Assembly: GCA_021442155.1 (NCBI GenBank)
Contig: CM038229.1
Coordinates: 97,565,271 to 97,629,270 of the forward strand
Reading direction: 5' to 3'
DNA: 64,000 nt
Source of the DNA: Cymbidium sinense
Lineage: Eukaryota; Streptophyta; Magnoliopsida; Asparagales; Orchidaceae
This document shows, piece by piece, positions 1-11,843 of this stretch. The translations under genes were made by a program, and so were the position numbers. The notes under the pieces are model-generated. The model worked only from the letters and a program-made list of their open reading frames with translations. It had not been told where the DNA came from and did not search any database. The stretch's first letter is position 1. Each line of letters starts with the position of its first letter.

Positions 1-690
1 CGAGGTTCAATGGCTTATGATGCTTATGTGCTCGGTAGCCCATATCTACAATTAATATTTTAAATAGTAAACTTCAAGACATTAAATTACATAGTAATGG
101 AGATATAAAACATACCATCGGAAGAGTGACAAAACTCATGTAACCGTCTCACGGGTGCGAATCTTTGATGCAATAACATCAAATTGGGAAACTAGAAAGT
201 CCCAAATGGCATCACGCCGGTTGTATTCAAAAATCTATCTATATCGGCGTAAGCAATTAATTCGATGTAACCACATGTGATATACAAAAATAGATTTGAG
301 AAGAAAAAATGTATATGCACAAAGCGTGCAGCGAGCCATCGAATTCTCGGTGATTCTTGTAGTCAGATGGGCGGCTGAGTGATTTGCCATACAACCTTCT
401 CCCTCTGGCATCCCTATCATCAATGCAACTTCATCGGGTGAAAGGAATGTCCACCCCGAAAGAAAGCTTGCTTTTCTATGTCCCAAGACAGGATCGATGT
501 AATGGCAATTGAGTCTTGCTTAATTGGAGTCTAATGAATTGATGGAGATGAATCATCTTTAAAATGTCGGCTTCATCGGTAAAGCATGTGTAATATTATC
601 GAACACATTTCTCTACGGTGGTAGGCACACTCGAAGTTATCATTTTCCCGGACATGATAAACTTCAAAAGAAAAGTCGATGGGTCAAAAT
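1..690 (-). other. Unassigned region with a degenerate coding-like stretch
   Basis: No gene can be called. The minus strand has an 83-codon open stretch (486-235) containing a segment like WTFLSPDEVALMIGMP, and coding-like sequence can be followed on both sides only by changing frame. That segment resembles in style the 'SPEDVALILGLP' motif of plant mobile domain / DUF1985-like proteins carried by some MULEs and gypsy elements. The match is short, so this is only a suggestion. No splice structure, promoter or transposon end was identified. Confidence 0.2.
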
Positions 691-2890
691 GATGTACCCT
701 CAAAGAGGTACCACTGAATGCAAAATACCACCTATCCAAATAATCTCTAAATGCTTCCATTTACAATACATACATAATCATAAGGGTTGGCAAAATAAAG
801 CGGAAAAGGTAAAAATGACCCTCAGAGGTACAGTCTGATCTGAAAATACCGCAAGAACATCAAAGCGCCATGCTTCCATTGGATACTAAACATAATCTCC
901 GATAAGCGTCTCAATAAACAGCAAAATAAACCGGAAAAAAGGTCAAAAGGATCTACCCTCCAAAGAGGTACATACATGCAACATATCACCCAAATCATCA
1001 TCAAATCGCCATCAAATGCTTCCATTGAGATGCCCTAGACATAATCAATAAACAGTAAAAATAAATTAAAAAAAGGTCAAAATGATCACCTCCAAAGAGG
1101 TACATAGATTACATGCAACATACCACCAAACCATCCAAACTACCATCAATGCTTCCATTGAGATGTCTTAAACATAATCATAAGTAATAAGCAAAATAAA
1201 CTTGGAAAAAAGATCAAAATGATTTGTACCTCCAAAAGAGGTACATAGCATGATACAAAATACCCCAAAACCATCCAAACCGCCATAAAATGTTTCCTTT
1301 GTAATGCCCTAAACATAATCATAAGAGGTTGGAAAAATAAATTGGGAAAAAAAGTTAAAATGATCTGTACTCCAAAGAGGTACAACACATGCACTAAACC
1401 CCCGAAACTATCCAAACCGCCTCCAAATGCTTCCTTTGCAATGCCCTAAACATAATCATAAGAATAAAATAAACTAGGAAAAAAATCAAAATTGATCTCA
1501 CTCCAAAGAGGTACTGAGTAAAGATGCAAAATACCACCCAAATCATCCAAACGCCATCAAATGCTTCCTTTGCAATGCCCCATACATAATCATAAGAGGT
1601 TGGCAAAATAAACTGGTAAAAAATGATCTATACCAAGAGGTACAAAATAGCCCCCATAAACCATCCAACCTCAAAATGCTTCCATTGAATGCCCTAAATA
1701 TTATCATAAGAAGTTGGCAAAATAAACTGGAAAAAAAGGTCAAAAATAATATGTACACTCCAAAGAGGTTCACAGAGTACGATAAAATACCAAAACCATC
1801 CATATAATCTCCAAATGCTTCCTTTGTAATGCCCTAAACATAATCATAAGAAGTTGGCAAAATAAACCGGGAAAAAAGGTCAAAATGATATGTACCCTCC
1901 AAAGAGGTACACCGAGATGCAAAATACCACCCGTAAAATCTCCAAACAATCTCAAATGCTTCCATTGAGATGTCTTAAACATAATCATAAGAAGTAAGCA
2001 AAATAAAAGAGGTCAAAATCGATTGTCTCCAAAGAGGTACATATAGTACAAATGCACTAAACCAATTCTTAACCATCCATACAATCTCCAAATGCTTCCT
2101 TTGCAAATGCCCTAAACATAATCATAAGAAGTTGGCAAAATAAACTAGGAAAAAAGGTCAAAATGATCCAGTCTAAAGAGGTACGAGTACGATATAAAAT
2201 ACCACCCAAATCATCTAAACAATCTCTAAATGCTTCCATTGGAATGCCCTAAACACAATCATAAGAAGTTGGCAAAATAAACTAAAAAAAAAGATCAAAA
2301 TAATCTCCCTCCAAAGAGGTACAAGAGTACGATGCACTAAACCCCAAATCATCCAAACTACCTCAAAATGCTTTCATTGGAATGCCCTAAACATAATCAT
2401 AAGAAGTTGGCAAAATAAATTAAAAAAAGGTCAAAATGATATGTACCCCAAAGAGGTACAGTACGATGCAAAATATCTCCAAACCATCCAAACAATCTCC
2501 AAATGCTTCCTTTGTAATGCCCTAAACATAATCATAAGAAGTTACCAAAATAAACTGGGAAAAAAGATAAAAATGATTCCCTCCAAAGAGGTACACAGTA
2601 CGATGCAAAATAGCCCAAAACCATCCAAACCGCCATAAAATACTTTCTTTGGAATGCCCTAAACATAATCATAAGAGGTTGGCAAAATAAACCTGGAAAA
2701 AAGGTCAAAATGATCTGTAGACTCTCCAAAGAGCCACGAAAGATGCAAAATACCACCCAAACCATCCAAACTCATCAAATTATTTACATTTGAATATAAT
2801 GAACATAATCTCAAGAAACAAAGCTAAGGAAACTGGAAAAAAGCCTAAATGTTATGTACCCTCTAGAGAGGTACAGAGAGTACTGATACA
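691..2890. repeat. Tandem array of a ~138-bp satellite-like unit, about 15-16 copies
   Basis: The landmark 'aatgcttcc(a/t)tt' recurs at about 751, 870, 1016, 1149, 1290, 1427, 1561, 1676, 1815, 1956, 2092, 2230, 2368, 2502 and 2640. Spacings are 115-146 and mostly 134-141. Each unit also has 'catccaaac', 'catgccctaaacataatcataag', written here in shorter form as 'taaacataatcataag', then 'ttggcaaaataaac' and 'ccaaagaggtac'. Copies differ mainly by small indels and the array fades after ~2780. The minus strand is open through parts of many copies with the recurring peptide themes LIMFRALQRKH and ILTFFPGLFCQ. The frame breaks between copies and there is no start or splice context, so I treat it as non-coding. 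Confidence 0.9.
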
Positions 2891-3360
2891 AAATAACATA
2901 TAAAAATAGCCAATCTTTCACCGACAAAAGAGAAGAAAGAGTAAACCCTAAATTCATTTAAGTTCGAAATACCTCATGTAGTCACCTACAATACCTCAAT
3001 TTTGATTTGATTATATCATCGAGTGAAGGCCGACGTCCGATCAAGAGAGAACTAAGCCGAGAAAAATCCTTCATCAAAAGAAAGCCCTAAACTATTCTAT
3101 GACAAGGAATGTCGATCGTAATGTTTCTTGTTCTTCTTCTCCCTTTTGAACGACAGGTCGCCGGGAAATGTCTTTACCGTCGTCGTTATCGCCATCGACA
3201 TTTACGGGCGGGAAATGTCTTTACGGCCGTCTATGTTATTGCACCGTCTATCATCGCTCCGTTAATCGCTAAAACAGAAAAAAATTGGGACACGCCGTCA
3301 GGATTGAGTCCGCACGTAAAGCTACGCGCGGACTCGAATATTTCCTCCTACCTACGATGT
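2891..3360. other. Spacer between satellite array and Tat LTR
   Basis: This is unique-looking sequence. The last array-like motif lies at ~2860. From ~3100 the stretch becomes GC-richer and has an imperfect repeat of 'cgggaaatgtctttac' at about 3161 and 3210. An 85-codon plus-strand ORF (3109-3366) shows no recognisable domain and runs into the repeat shared with 12608, so it is not called a gene. Confidence 0.4.
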
Positions 3361-3980
3361 AAGTAGACTTAACATTACTTGTAATAGTTTTGGAATCATA
3401 AAGTTTAGGACCAATCATCTATTAATTTGAAGAAATCTAAATAGCCCAAAATGATTCTTTAATTGGGTCTGCGAGCTGTGGTAAAATAGTTGAGTGCTCA
3501 TTTGAGTTGTGGTGTGAAAGAACCATTGGTGTCTCATAATGTTTCTATTGCTTCCCATTTTGTTATCTCTACACTGTGGTGTTTAGGATAACAAAGTTCA
3601 TAATGGAACCGACTCACTTGTTGTTCAAGCAAAGTTTGATGCTCATGGCAAGGAGAGTCAATGGAGAGGAAACAACATGTAGCAAGTGTTCAAAGTGCAA
3701 ACTCCACCAAAGATCAATCCAAAGGTTGCTCCAAAAAAAAGACTTTAGGAGGGTCAACCCAATGAGGAGGGACAACTTGGTTCATGGATCTAAATTGTGT
3801 AATAGAAGACGATTGGTAGTGATTCTAATAAATTCATGGGGTCCAGCACTTTGCATGTCAAAAGAGTTTAACTTCTCATTTGAAATCGCCTCCAAAGCTT
3901 CTTGTAGCAAAGGAATGAGTACCGAGGAAATGTTTGGGAAAAGAGTGTGCATAAGAAGATTGAGCAATAACTTGATATAA
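3361..3980 (+). pseudogene. Captured fragment of a DUF3741/DUF4378-family gene (LONGIFOLIA/TRM-like), copy 1
   Basis: This stretch parallels 12608-12703 plus 16302-16745, where the same reading continues from clear family motifs. Shifting among frames, it gives VLESxSLGPxSSINLKKS and then SLVVQAKFDAHGKESQ, which corresponds to the conserved 'LAVQAKVNVQKREG' block of DUF3741/DUF4378 proteins, followed by a lysine-rich NPKVAPKKK segment. Those proteins act in microtubule-linked cell elongation (LONGIFOLIA/TRM). This piece lacks the N-terminal part and the C-terminal DUF4378, has in-frame stops, and sits inside the retrotransposon LTR, so it is a non-functional gene relic. The family call rests mainly on the better copy at 11844. 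Confidence 0.5.
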
Positions 3981-4376
3981 TGGAATTGTACCAAATTTTA
4001 GTTTCAAGAAGAAAAGAAGCACTGAGTGATATAACTAACAAAAGAAGGATCAATTTGTGGTCAAGCTACTAATAGCAATTGTGCAATGAATGAAACATAG
4101 AATACACCAACGGACAAAGTGGGATCTTGATCTTTCTTAAAGGGAACAACGTGGATCACTTGTCCATGTACCTTCATGTTGATTCGCATTTTGCCAAAAT
4201 GCACAATTCACGCCATTTGCAATCAAATTCCAAGTTCACTATAAGAAATGCCACTCTTCCTCCACTTGTTTTCACTTTGTCGAATAACTCTACCTTCCAT
4301 TCGCAACAAAAGCACACAACCTCCCCTCTTTCACTCATTCCCTCATTTCCACAAAATAGAAATTTCATCTCTTTCT

Positions 4377-4680
4377 TCTCTTGCAAATGACGAAATTGAA
4401 AAGCAACACCATCATATGGTTCTTCTCTAAGTGCTTTACTACTGCAAACAACTCCTCTTTCTTCCCATGCAAATGACAAAATTGAGAATCAACACCGCCA
4501 TAAAGTGGGTTCTTCTTTAAGTTCCGACACAATTACACCAGTAAACAACCCCTTTTTTTCTCTTGTAATGACGAACCGAAGAACACCATCATGAGGTTCT
4601 TCTCGCTTCGACGCCATATCCCATTTTGTCTCCTTTCTAACCCTTCTCTTCAGAACTTAAAGGAACACCATCATGAGTGG
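4377..4680. repeat. ~95-bp tandem repeats inside the Tat LTR (copy 1)
   Basis: Three to four imperfect units share 'cttgcaaatgac(g/a)aaattga', then 'caacaccatcat', then 'ggttcttct'. The same repeat family is present in the homologous LTR at 28865-29300, so it belonged to the LTR before the copies diverged. Confidence 0.75.
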
Positions 4681-7111
4681 TTATTCTCTTAGTTTTGGTA
4701 TGCCTAGCCTGCTCCCTTGTCGATCATTACAATGCACAAAAAATGAGTCAACATGTGGGATGTGTGAATGTGGATATATACATGCTTGTGTTACTCTTGA
4801 AGGCCTTATTCGTGCTCATGAGCGGACGAGATGAAAATCGGTCATGTCGAAGATTAATCGCCGCCACGCCATGAGAGCATCGAAAAGCCAACATCCATTA
4901 GATGTACCAGGCAAAATGCCAAAATTTTGTCTAATTTCTAACCTTAAAAAAAGGGGAATGAATATATATTGCATTCTATGTCTTCTTTTAGGTTTGAAGG
5001 CCTCCGCTCATGAGGCGTGATGAGATGAGCGCAGAAAGCCAAAACACTCCCGATGCATACAGTGGATGATGCCTAAGGTCAAAATTTAGACTAAAATTCA
5101 AGACTTAAATAAATTCAAATGAAAATTACCTAAACTTAAGTCAAACGGGATATATGATAAATATGAAGATAAATATTAAATCAAAGAGAAATAGAGGAGA
5201 GCATTTAAAGAAAATTTTAAAAAAGAATAGAACACCTATTTAAAATGCAAGTAAAATTTGAGGAGGTCGATACCAAACCTACAAGCTTTAATTGTAATTC
5301 TCTATAGCTTAAATTGAAGTGATAAAGTGAGTTCTCTTTATTCAAATTTCTCAAAATTAAATAAGCCTTAATTGAAACTTGGGGAGACAAATGTCAAACT
5401 CATAAGAGACATACAATAAATTTGAAGTCTAGTTTTCAAATAAATATGTGATTTGGTGTGGAGTTAAGGATGAATCTAAATTTAGTTTAATAACTCTTAT
5501 ATCAATATAGAGATGATTACAATGCTAGTGAATAAGCATGAGTAAGGCTAAAGTAATAAACACTAAAATTTTTATAACTTATTAAAAGTGATTTAAATTG
5601 AACATAATCAAGTTGGGAGAATTGAAAAAAACTCAACAAGTTAACTAAGTGCAAGTAATATTTTAAATTACAATCTAAATCAAAATGCTTGCCACCAAAT
5701 TTGTAACTCTTTGTACAAGTAGAATGTAAGGTGATACTAAGTCAAAATCTACAAAAATCATAGGCTTCCTTTAATAAAAAAATAAGGAATTTCATTCTAA
5801 TTATGATTTTCAAAATCAACAAAATCACTAATTATGTGAAATTATCTAAGCTATAAACACCGTGTGCTTAGGCATGGAGGTTTCAAGTGTAAATTTTAAT
5901 GTCCAAAAGGCTACGCTAAATTAGAATTAAACTAAAATATAAAATCAATCTCATAATTCAAATAAAATTATCTAAATTACTAATCACGATGCCCACACTA
6001 TGTCAATGTTTAAATTCAAGTGTCCGAGGATGCTATATGGTTGCTTCCTGCTTAATCTCGAGTCCCGTTAACAAAACCTAAAACCTATAATAAAGTTTCA
6101 AATCGGAAATATCTCAGAAATTGATTCTGGTGACGTAGATCTAATTCTCTATTAATAACTAAACAGTTGACAAGATCTATAGCTCTTAAATATATTCAAA
6201 TTAATCAATTTTTCAAATCAAATTATGTAGCAATTTGAAACCGCTTAAATATAATTCTATCATTAAAAGCTTAAATCAAAACTCAATCTATCCACCTTCT
6301 ATAATTATTTTTCGTGAGTGATTAAGAAAACTCTAGCTCACAAAGGAGTCAATGTCAATTCAAGTGTTCTCGCTATGTTCACTCTCAATCAATCTCAGAT
6401 GATGTGGCCCGTGTCCTCTAATGCATGGCTTGGCCAATAGGCTCTATAGATGAAGAAGCACGAAGAGTCTTCGATCATATGGTTTGGTTAGTGCTCCATT
6501 ATATTATGATCACAACTAGCCCATATATGCTCCCCAATAGCTCGTCCTTTGAGTTGTGAATTATATGGTATACTTAATAGGACAAACAACCCTTGTCGCC
6601 TAAGGACTTAAGCCTATCTCTTTAGACAAACACCACCCCAAGTCTATAAGAATTTTTTGGATGACGTAACCCATGCCGATGAGAAGCTTTCTATCAAGTT
6701 GGGTCAACTACCTCCTCCACTAAGACTAGGGACTGACGCTTGGGATGACATAACCATAGGATCTAGATCGGGCATGCCATCATTCCCCAACCATCCGCTT
6801 TAAGTGAAATGATAAATTTTATAAATCTTAAATTCAAACTCTACATGCTACTACTATACGCTACACGCTTAGCAATCTAATGACTAGCCTTAATCGAAAG
6901 TTCTCTCTCACCTATTAAGAGGGATAATTAACTATATGGCTTACTATAGAAACCCGGAACCGCATCTAAAGTCCTCACAAAATGAGGGTGAAACCTCTGC
7001 AAGTGTCTTATCTACTATTTCATCTACCTTCAAAATTATATCAACATTCATAAATCACACTCTCTTCAATTCAATGTTTGTTGAGAGGTTGGTGGCAAAT
7101 ATTTGAGATTT

Positions 7112-7129
7112 CGGCGACTCCACAGGGAC
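7112..7129 (+). promoter_or_regulatory. Primer-binding site of the Tat-type element
   Basis: The sequence 'cggcgactccacagggac' lies directly after the end of the long LTR. Plant Tat/Ogre-like elements commonly carry a PBS of the form TGGCGACTCC(A/G)CTGGGGA. The match here has one or two small differences. I do not assign the tRNA. Confidence 0.6.
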
Positions 7130-8654
7130 ATGATTCTCTTTCCATCTTTGGCTAGTCAAATTTGAGCTATAATAATAGTAAAGCATGATAAAATTGATAT
7201 TTAAAATCAATCATCAATGGAATTAAATTTGAATCAATCATATTTTATGACTAATCTGTTTGTTACGTATATCGATGGATCTTGAACCGCTTATCATGCA
7301 AGTCCAGAGCCAATATCTGTCTAACATTGTAATCAATACAAGGGATATTGGAGCTACCATTCAATTTAATAGTGTAGACTTCCTCCATCAATCCAAATAA
7401 TCCTCCAGAGCATCGTATATTTGTACACAACCTATGCAATGGAGGAGGATAATTAAAATGCCCACAATCTTCGAGGTTCCTCAAAAGAGAGCCTTTATAT
7501 TTAAAAGATTGATTCATTTTTAGTGTGGTCATGAAGAGAACCTTCACGAAAGTTTTCATATACCTATGAATGCGACAACTCGCTAGTTGAACCTTTGCAC
7601 TAGGAATGTATGATCAAGCCTCATCTTCAAGGAAAATTAAGTATAAGGCAAAGGAGAAGAAATACTAAAGCTAGATCGAGTTCTCGAGAATCACAAGTCA
7701 TACAACCAACCTTACAACCGTGGAGTATTTCTATCCCATAATAAATTTGAAAATTTTGAGATGGGTGAAAAGGAATAGTTCTCTTGGGTGACGCTGTATT
7801 TTGGGCTCAATAGTAGTAAACCTTTTGAAGAAAAATATATGAAACTCTATCTACTCGAGCACATAAGGTTCAAGGTTGTTAAGAAAAATGTCTAATGAAG
7901 AAGATGTATCAAATGTCAATTATCAAAGAAGCCAAAAATGCTCAACTACAAAAGCTACCATCGGTAGTAAGAGCTCAAGACCATCCTAAACAATTCCTAC
8001 ATGGTGAACATCGTATGACACCTTAACCGCATGTTCAGAATCCATTGAAAGGTCCAGAGAAAGAAAAATAAATGTGGAGGCCAAAGTCTCGAGAAGTAGC
8101 AACATAAAAGCTTCTTCATCCGGAAGCAAGTTAACCCAGAGATAGTGGGAAAAGAGAAATATTGAACTACTGCTCGTACCATTATACACGTAGAAAATTA
8201 TATAATCGTGAATCGAAGTGAGTGTTCCAACCCATAACAGTTTTGACTAAGATGGATAAAGCGAACGACTCTCTGGTCAAATCAAATAGTCCTTCTAGAC
8301 CGACAACTTCGTGTTCCAACTTCTTTAGCGAGGAAACTATATATGCAATAGTGCATCGGGTCCTCAAAGTGACTAAGGAGAAATGACCGATAAAAAGAAT
8401 ATATGAGGATCTTGTCCTTAGGGAGGCTAGAGTTGCTCCTCCAAAGAGACCCCCTCCTACAACCTCGGTAAGATGACTATTAATTCAAGTCCCACGGTGA
8501 GCAGGTGTGACACTTGGACCATAAGTCCAAGAATCTGGTCGAAGATGCGGCAAAGAGTATTTGGGTGAGTCTTGCCACACAGTTGAACTACCTTCACTCA
8601 CGGTAGACATACAACACAATCTCACTCAAGATGAGAATACCCGTCCATAGATGG
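7130..8654 (+). mobile_element. Gutted internal region of the Tat-type element
   Basis: Between PBS and integrase tail about 1.5 kb remains, where an intact Tat element would have several kilobases of gag-pol. I could not recognise gag, protease, RT or RNase H in any frame; stops are frequent on both strands. Short open stretches (for example minus 7559-7263 and 8189-7986) have no recognisable domain. Large internal deletions are inferred. Confidence 0.4.
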
Positions 8655-8815
8655 AAGAGCTTAATGCACTTAACAAAGTTAGGCTCTTAGCTTAGCAAAA
8701 TCTAGAAGTCTTCCAAGCGAGGATGTCCAAAGCTTTCGATCATCGATGAATCCAATGAACTTTTCAAGAAGGAGAATTGGTCATGGTGCTCGAAGACTAA
8801 TTATTCCTCACTATC
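8655..8815 (+). pseudogene. Integrase C-terminal tail of a Tat-type Ty3/gypsy polyprotein
   Basis: The plus strand reads, with several stops, ELNALNKVRLLA, QNLEVFQARMSKAFDHR and FQEGELVMVL. This is the characteristic end of plant Tat/Athila-type integrases, where 'R...AxxNLExYQxRM..xFDkxVrpRxFQxGdLVL' is followed by a short tail. It acts in life as part of the integrase that inserts the element cDNA. It is the only pol module still recognisable in this element, and fixes its orientation as plus. Confidence 0.65.
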
Positions 8816-8889
8816 ATTACTTGTGTAAGTTTTTCTTGGAAATTTTCTAGCAAAGCAAGAATGCATTTAAATAAAGCAAACATCCTCTT

Positions 8890-9400
8890 GCTTTGGAGTA
8901 TATTTTTAGTATATCTATTTAGGTCAACATCGTGCTTCATGTCGAGATCCCTAAATAAATGTACTTACTCAAGATGAAAAAAAAACTTTTTCATGAAAAT
9001 TCTCTTGCAAGAGGGGCATTTATTTTAATATATCTATTTAGGTCGACATCGCTTCATGCCGAGATCCCTAAATAAATATACTTACTCAAGATAAAAAAAC
9101 TTTTTGTGAAAATTCCCTTGTTATATAGGGAGTATTTTAGATTTCTATACATAGATGAAATCAATGTTGCATGTTAAAACCCTCTTAAAAGTATATCAAT
9201 TCAAATATTGATATATTTGCTTAATTTCATCTTGAAAGCTCTTCTAAATGTGCTTTAAAATTCCCCACAAGATAGGGGACATTTTTTAGTTTATGTTAAG
9301 TTTATTTGAGTTAACATCCTGCTATAAGATGAGATCCATGAATATATTCTAATTGATTGACATCAAGCTTTAGGCTAAAATCCCGAATATATCCATGATT
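8890..9400. repeat. Imperfect ~118-bp tandem repeats downstream of the integrase
   Basis: Two clear units share 'tatctatttaggtc(a/g)acatcg', then 'gagatccctaaataaat' and 'cttactcaaga', at about 8915 and 9033. Two more diverged units appear near 9295 and 9355. They lie in the 3' untranslated part of the Tat element. Confidence 0.75.
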
Positions 9401-9597
9401 ATCATTGTTAAGTTGCGTTCTTACAAGAACAAAAAACAATCTATTGCTACACCGAAAAGACAACCCTATATGTCAAAATTGATCTCCTAGATTTGTCAAA
9501 TTCTAGAGATTAAGTCAAAAGAACTCCTAATTTTGAAAGCTTCAATCAATTAAGTTGGAGAAACATCAACCTCATATCACGAGGTTTAGGACACGGA

Positions 9598-9870
9598 TGG
9601 GTTATAAAGGTGGGACTTAACAAGCCCAAATGGCGAGTTCTCGACGCCACCTCACTCAACAAGTTACAAGAAAAGATTGCGTGAAAGAGCCCTCGTTTGT
9701 CGGTCGATGACAAAACTCACTACGCCTTAAGTCGAAGACTCGAGTAGGTTCTAAAGGTAGAACTCAACAAGTCGGGCTGGTCGAGTTCTTGGCGCTCTCC
9801 TCTCGCCAAAAGTCGATGTAAAGGCAGTGAAAGAGCCCCGTCGGTCAATGATGATAGTTGCTCAATCTTA
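9598..9870. repeat. Two ~149-bp direct repeats in the Tat 3' region
   Basis: Units at ~9598 and ~9748 share 'aaggt(g/a)g(g/a)act(t/c)aacaagtc', then 'gagttct(c/t)g(a/g)cgc' and 'gtgaaagagccc'. There is no coding content. Confidence 0.65.
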
Positions 9871-10639
9871 AACTAGATTGACTTAGTGATTGCAAGCACA
9901 TAGGATCCAAGAGATCTTTCTACTTGATCAATGGGTCAAGACAATCAGAAAACTCTCAATTGAGCGCCTCAAATCAATCTATATATTACCCGTAGGGTGA
10001 TATCTCAACTTATTCTCGATGATTTGATCAAGCTCAAAGCACAAATCAAAGCCAATCTCCTCATCAAGTCCATCAAACCGTAGAAAGCGATCGAAAGAAA
10101 TTTCATAGTTCATACAAGGTCGATGGTCTAAAGAAATTTGTGTTAGTCTGTTAAAACACACATTGCCGGTGATATATCAACATTGATCCTATATAAGTTG
10201 GGAGGTTGGGTCATCTATGCACCCTTCAATGAATCTATTAAAGTAGCAAGCACAAGATTCATGGTGTACATACACGACAAGTCAATATGGACGATCGGTC
10301 GACCATTCATCAATTTTGTAGCTTAAAGCTAGGATAGAAGGAATTTCAAATTCGACCAAGCAGATAAACTAATTCCTCCATCAAACCCAATCAAACATGA
10401 AGCGGGTGGGAGGAAGCTCAAATCTACAAGGACATAAAAGAAAGAGATCTTCAAAGCCATTGAAGTAGAGAGTAGATGGTGTAAGAACTCTTATATATCT
10501 AATAAGTTAATTACAAATCGGAAGCCCATCATTTAGCATGTCATAAACAAGGCATCATGCTAATGAAAAATCTATCAAAAGCTCTTTAAGTTATTTCAAT
10601 GAAATGATTCAAGTTCTATAGCTAAAAGGGTCAGTTTTC

Positions 10640-11505
10640 AACAAATGTGACTCACTCCATGCATGAATCACAATTGTTGGGGGCATTTATTGACCTCCAT
10701 ATATGTGTCATAAGTCGGATCAAGAAGTCAAATTCGGATTTTGGAAGTGGCGAATGCAAATTGGGGCTCAAAATGCATTGGACATCACCGTAATGTTGAA
10801 ATGACCTCCGATCAACAACAGACTTCACCGGCATTCGAATATCAAAATTGATTGAAATATAAATATTGCAAAATATAACGATCAATCGATTAAGCCGCCG
10901 ATAATGTACATATGTCAAAGTCGGAAGCTACGCGATGACCAAACGAACTCCATTCATGAAACGATAGCTGTTAGCTTTGAAACATTACTATCAAATGAGA
11001 CTCGTGCTCAATTCAAAAGTCTGCAAATGTTGAATGATCGAAGTGTAAATCGAGACTAAAATGCATGGGCGTCGTCAAAATCAACCCAAATGATCTCCGA
11101 TCGATGAGCGGACTTTATCATCATGTTCGAGAATATTGGCGGTTAGAATATAAATATTGCATAACTTGATGATTAACGGATCAGCGATTGAGTCATCAAC
11201 ACATATATGGAGGTCGAGGAGGCACCAAGCCAAACGCACCCATTCGTGAAATTGATTATGCCATTAGCTTTGAAACATCGAAATCTATCAAGTAAGGCTT
11301 GCATTACTTCAAACAAGTCCGAGCGTCAGTGGTTGAAAGTGATAACGCGCATGTTGAACTAAAATTGACCCATTTGCCTGAATCAAACGGCTCCGAAATG
11401 GATTGTGTGTGTTATGTCGAACATCGTAATAACCTATGATTGACATATATATTAACCATATGATTTCATTATCATAAAATTTAAATTAGGGTTGATTGGA
11501 TGTTT
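10640..11505. repeat. Three ~288-bp tandem units at the 3' end of the Tat internal region
   Basis: Landmarks 'tagctttgaaacat' and 'atataaatattgca' recur with a period of about 288 bp. A further copy lies at 58620-59090 next to the second Tat LTR. Tandem repeats in the 3' untranslated region are a known property of Tat/Ogre elements, and such repeats can seed satellites. Confidence 0.75.
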
Positions 11506-11646
11506 AATTAACATACATATATTAATTAACTTAAAGTTTAAAATAAAGCATAAAACCCACTCAATTGGCCTACCACACTCTCGTTCGGCTTCTCATATGC
11601 AGATTTGAAGATTCTTCCTCTCAACTGTTCCCTCTAGTTTCCTCAA

Positions 11647-11690
11647 TCACAAGCAACCACAAGCAACCACAAGCAACCATAAGCAACCAC
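11647..11690. repeat. Decamer tandem repeat (caagcaacca)n
   Basis: Four to five near-perfect copies of the 10-bp unit 'caagcaacca' occur in the first part of the 3' LTR. An overlapping 87-codon ORF (11565-11828) has no recognisable domain and is not called. Confidence 0.9.
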
Positions 11691-11843
11691 TCTCGCTCGT
11701 TTGTTTCTACCAAAACCACACGTATTCCTCCTCCCACTTTCATTCGATTTTCCCTCAAGCCGAAAGCCTCAATCCTGATTCCCTTTGTCCGCTCTCTATC
11801 TCGCCTTCCCTGTTCGCTCCACAGATAGAAATCCCGCCAGAGC

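Larger units (their letters stand above)
3361..7109 (+). mobile_element. Long LTR of a Tat/Ogre-like Ty3/gypsy element (5' copy)
   Basis: From 3361 the sequence matches a second copy that is broken up by insertions at 12608-12703, 16302-16838, 21980-22306 and 28811-31686. From ~4990 it also matches 59990-62534. The copy ends at ~7109, where a PBS-like motif follows (7112-7129), which marks this as the 5' LTR of a plus-strand element. A length over 3.7 kb is unusual for most LTRs but ordinary for Tat/Ogre elements. The true 5' end is not visible, since matching to the other copy stops abruptly at 3361, so the LTR is either truncated or rearranged there. Inside it lie a host gene fragment and ~95-bp tandem repeats. 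Confidence 0.65.

Noticed and set aside
822..2765. Series of 60-90-codon minus-strand ORFs in the satellite array as genes
   Set aside because: They are repeats of one another, break frame from unit to unit, and lack start, splice or promoter context.
3109..3366. 85-codon plus-strand ORF as a gene
   Set aside because: No recognisable domain, contains an internal imperfect repeat, and ends inside the sequence shared with 12608.
11565..11828. 87-codon ORF at the start of the 3' Tat LTR
   Set aside because: Its middle is a decamer microsatellite and the remainder has no domain.
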